Of a stretch of 39,016 nucleotides of DNA, positions 37,336 through 39,016 are shown in pieces. Both the position numbers and the translations under genes were made by a program. The stretch lies in assembly GCA_007571315.1 (NCBI GenBank), contig RKRP01000156.1, forward strand, positions 1 to 39,016, given 5' to 3'. Under the pieces are notes generated by a model that did not search any database, was not told the DNA's origin, and saw only the letters and a program-made list of their open reading frames with translations. Position 1 is the stretch's first letter. Each line of letters begins with the position of its first letter. This DNA comes from Gammaproteobacteria bacterium (GTDB taxonomy: Bacteria; Pseudomonadota; Gammaproteobacteria; Steroidobacterales; Foliamicaceae).

Positions 37336-38217
37336 ATGAAAAACAAGCCTCCTCTCCCTTGCGCCGATTTTGCAGGCGTCATTCAACAACGCCGGAGCAC
37401 CCGCAAGTTCGAACCCGGGCGGGCGGTGGAGCGCGCGGCGCTGGACCGGATCGTCGATTGCGGGCGCTGGGCGCCGTCGGGCGCCAACAGCCAGTGCTGG
37501 GACTTCATTACGGTGGACGATCCGGGCATGCGCGAAGCCGTGCGGCAGGTTTTTCTCAAGCAGGCCGCGCGGCTGCTCGAACATGCCAGGGGCTTTCCGG
37601 CGGTTGGCAAGGACTACCTCAAGAACACGGTGGCGATCATCCTGGCGCTTGGCGACCCGCGCTGGAAAGTCTGCTTTCCGCAGCCCACCCGCCCGGAATG
37701 GGAACAGGAGTACAAGGACAACAACGAGGCGATCTTCCTTTGCTCGCTGGGCGCGGCGGTCCAGAACATCCAGCTTGGCGTGACCGCCGAGGGGCTTACG
37801 TCCGCATGGCTGTCCGGCGGCGGCGAGGACAGCATCAACCGCGAGCTTTCCGCCCTGCTCGGCTATCCGCCGTGGATGAAAGCCTACGCAACCATACCCG
37901 TAGGCTACCCGGTCAAGAGCCAGGACCGCCGCTACCGGCGGCCGCTGGACCAGGTCCGGCACTGGAACCGCTACCAACCCGCCCAGTACCGCCCTCACGC
38001 GATGGTGGATTTCTACGAAAGCACTATCCGGCCTTTCGCCATGTACCGGGATCGTGAAGATTTGCGCGACTGGCCGGACTTCCGCAAGCGCCTGGGCGAT
38101 TGGGCCGAAGCATTCACCGCGGCCCATCCAAACCCGGGCGGCAAGCTGGAAGCGGAGGCCGATTTCTCCCGGCCGCGAACCGCAGGCCCGGCCACCAAGG
38201 CCCGGCGGCGGCGATAA
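37336..38217 (+). CDS. nitroreductase-family FMN oxidoreductase
   Basis: A 293-residue flavoprotein of the nitroreductase superfamily. Motifs are QQRRSTRKF at about 17-25, which contacts FMN phosphate, APSGANSQCW (W-D-F) at about 47-57, the active-site helix with AAVQNIQL, and GYPVKSQDRRYRRP-L near 214-228. A long C-terminal extension of about 60 residues ends in basic K-A-R-R-R-R. Substrate unknown. The start is ATG 37336, only 4 bases after the smpB stop, with AGGGACG upstream as a modest ribosome binding site. It converges with the lipoprotein gene. Confidence 0.85.
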   Translation: MKNKPPLPCADFAGVIQQRRSTRKFEPGRAVERAALDRIVDCGRWAPSGANSQCWDFITVDDPGMREAVRQVFLKQAARLLEHARGFPAVGKDYLKNTVAIILALGDPRWKVCFPQPTRPEWEQEYKDNNEAIFLCSLGAAVQNIQLGVTAEGLTSAWLSGGGEDSINRELSALLGYPPWMKAYATIPVGYPVKSQDRRYRRPLDQVRHWNRYQPAQYRPHAMVDFYESTIRPFAMYRDREDLRDWPDFRKRLGDWAEAFTAAHPNPGGKLEAEADFSRPRTAGPATKARRRR

Positions 38218-38230
38218 TCCGGGCTGCGAG

Positions 38231-38728
38231 CTAAGAAGAGCCTTCCTGCGAACCGGGCGCGGGCGCGGGTTCAGGACCCGGGAAGAACCAGTCCGGGCCG
38301 GCGCAAGGCGCGTCGAGGAACAACGAAACCGATACTTGCCGCGAGGGAAATTCCGCGACCTCCGCAAGATCGGCCAGGTCGCCGCGTTGCCTGGGCGTGC
38401 AGTGGATTCCGTCGCCGTCAGCATCCACCCATGCGTACACGACCAGGCCTTCGCCGAGTTCGACCGGATAGTCGAAGCTGAAATTCGAGGCGCCAAGCTT
38501 CGTCTCGAAGCGTTCGACGATTTCCAGCGGATAGCGCAGTTCCCCGGTGTTGCTCCATGCGTGATGCGCGGAAAGATGCACGGTGGCCGACGGATCGACA
38601 GCCTCGGGAGCGGCTACCGTCACCGACAGGTCCACGGACATCGCCAACTCGGACGACTGTTCGCCGCCGCAACCGGAACACAGCGCGGCGAGCAATGCCG
38701 GAATCGTTCTGTTTTTGCGCGCGCTCAT
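38231..38728 (-). CDS. putative lipoprotein with EF-hand-like loop
   Basis: A 165-residue secreted protein. A short basic start is followed by ALLAALCSGC and then GGEQSS; Cys20 in CSGC is the likely lipid-anchoring residue, although the lipobox is atypical with Cys at -3. The middle part has beta-rich strands (TVHLSAHHAWSNTGELRYPL) and the loop VDADGDGIHCTP, which looks like a calcium-binding EF-hand-type loop or a dockerin-like D-x-D-x-D-G. The end is a Pro-rich tail with no recognised domain. Start overlaps the stop of the amidohydrolase gene by four bases, so both are in one transcript. Confidence 0.65.
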   Translation of the reverse strand: MSARKNRTIPALLAALCSGCGGEQSSELAMSVDLSVTVAAPEAVDPSATVHLSAHHAWSNTGELRYPLEIVERFETKLGASNFSFDYPVELGEGLVVYAWVDADGDGIHCTPRQRGDLADLAEVAEFPSRQVSVSLFLDAPCAGPDWFFPGPEPAPAPGSQEGSS

Positions 38729-39016
38729 GATGTCTGGCCCTCCAGGATGATTGCCGGCATTCCGAATACGCGGGTGAAATTGCCGGCCAGGATCAGGCGC
38801 ATCTGGTCCGTCGTATAGCCCACCTCCTGCATTCCCTCCACGAACGCCTCCAGATGCGACTTGACGTAGCCGGGAAACTGCGGCCCGTCGGAGCCGTAGA
38901 TCAGCTTTTCTATAACACCGCCCGAGCGAATGCGCTGCAGGTAGTCATGCAGCACTCGTTCCGCCCGCTCAGCGCCCAGCGCGCCCGGTTCCAAATACAC
39001 GTTTGGGTAACGCCGC
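38725..39016 (-). CDS. amidohydrolase-family protein, C-terminal part (cut by right edge)
   Basis: The frame is open to the last base of the window; the true start lies outside. The visible 96 residues include PNVYLEPGALG, then KLIYGSDGPQFPGYVKSHLE and a closing ILAGNFTRVFGM. This is the C-terminal end of a metal-dependent hydrolase of the amidohydrolase 2 (PF04909) family; the Asp of GSD is the typical catalytic residue. A second member of the family, encoded at 3626-5086, is only a distant relative. It is followed by the lipoprotein gene with a four-base overlap. Confidence 0.7.
   Translation of the reverse strand, partial: RRYPNVYLEPGALGAERAERVLHDYLQRIRSGGVIEKLIYGSDGPQFPGYVKSHLEAFVEGMQEVGYTTDQMRLILAGNFTRVFGMPAIILEGQTS

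Noticed and set aside
37332-38230. tmRNA gene next to smpB
   Set aside because: The stretch is filled by the nitroreductase gene, and no tRNA-like ends or tag-peptide frame are visible.

Overview
The window is GC-rich chromosomal DNA, almost certainly from a gammaproteobacterium that I cannot place to genus. The evidence is gene order: grpE-dnaK-dnaJ-dapB-carA-carB-greA followed by rlmE-ftsH, divergent from nadK-recN-fur-bamE, then rnfH-ratA and smpB. This combines the E. coli arrangement (nadK-recN-bamE / rnfH-ratA / smpB) with the Pseudomonas one (fur beside bamE; ubiG followed by a MupP-type phosphatase). There are no tRNA or rRNA genes, CRISPR arrays or intact insertion sequences.

Left part (1-6790): a partial unknown gene, a gene-poor stretch with decayed coding sequence, a secreted DUF1838 protein, a DUF1295 membrane protein followed by an anchored VWA-domain protein, and an amidohydrolase whose operon partner (a TauD-type dioxygenase) survives only as an N-terminal fragment. 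Then come ubiG-mupP and a HicA toxin remnant. Middle-left (6791-16522): a Mre11/Rad50-like pair (YhaN-type ATPase with a membrane hairpin plus a metallophosphoesterase) downstream of scpA-scpB-rluB, then mrp and a divergent GPH-type sugar symporter.

Middle (16612-18660): two near-identical promoter-plus-gene cassettes for a small coiled-coil membrane protein stand in inverted orientation around a small unknown gene and an O-methyltransferase gene. This is the most unusual structure in the window. Each cassette has a -10 box preceded by a CGCGCT-N7-AGCGCG palindrome, and the two copies differ in the number of 7- and 11-residue coiled-coil units.

Right part (18661-39016): the conserved housekeeping block. 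ftsH and rlmE are separated from greA by an AAA+ (AAA_14/DUF4143) ATPase gene at the place where yhbY normally lies. greA, carB, carA, dapB and dnaJ are chained by start/stop overlaps. grpE and dnaK each have a heat-shock (sigma-32) type promoter. A 154-bp palindromic element lies between dnaK and dnaJ, and a related 166-bp element lies just behind bamE; the cores match but the outer stems differ. After smpB come a nitroreductase gene, a putative lipoprotein gene and the 3' end of a second amidohydrolase gene, cut by the window edge.

Several genes (DUF1295, AAA_14, grpE, bamE, ftsH) have a -10-like box 6-10 bases before the start codon and no ribosome binding site, which suggests leaderless transcripts.
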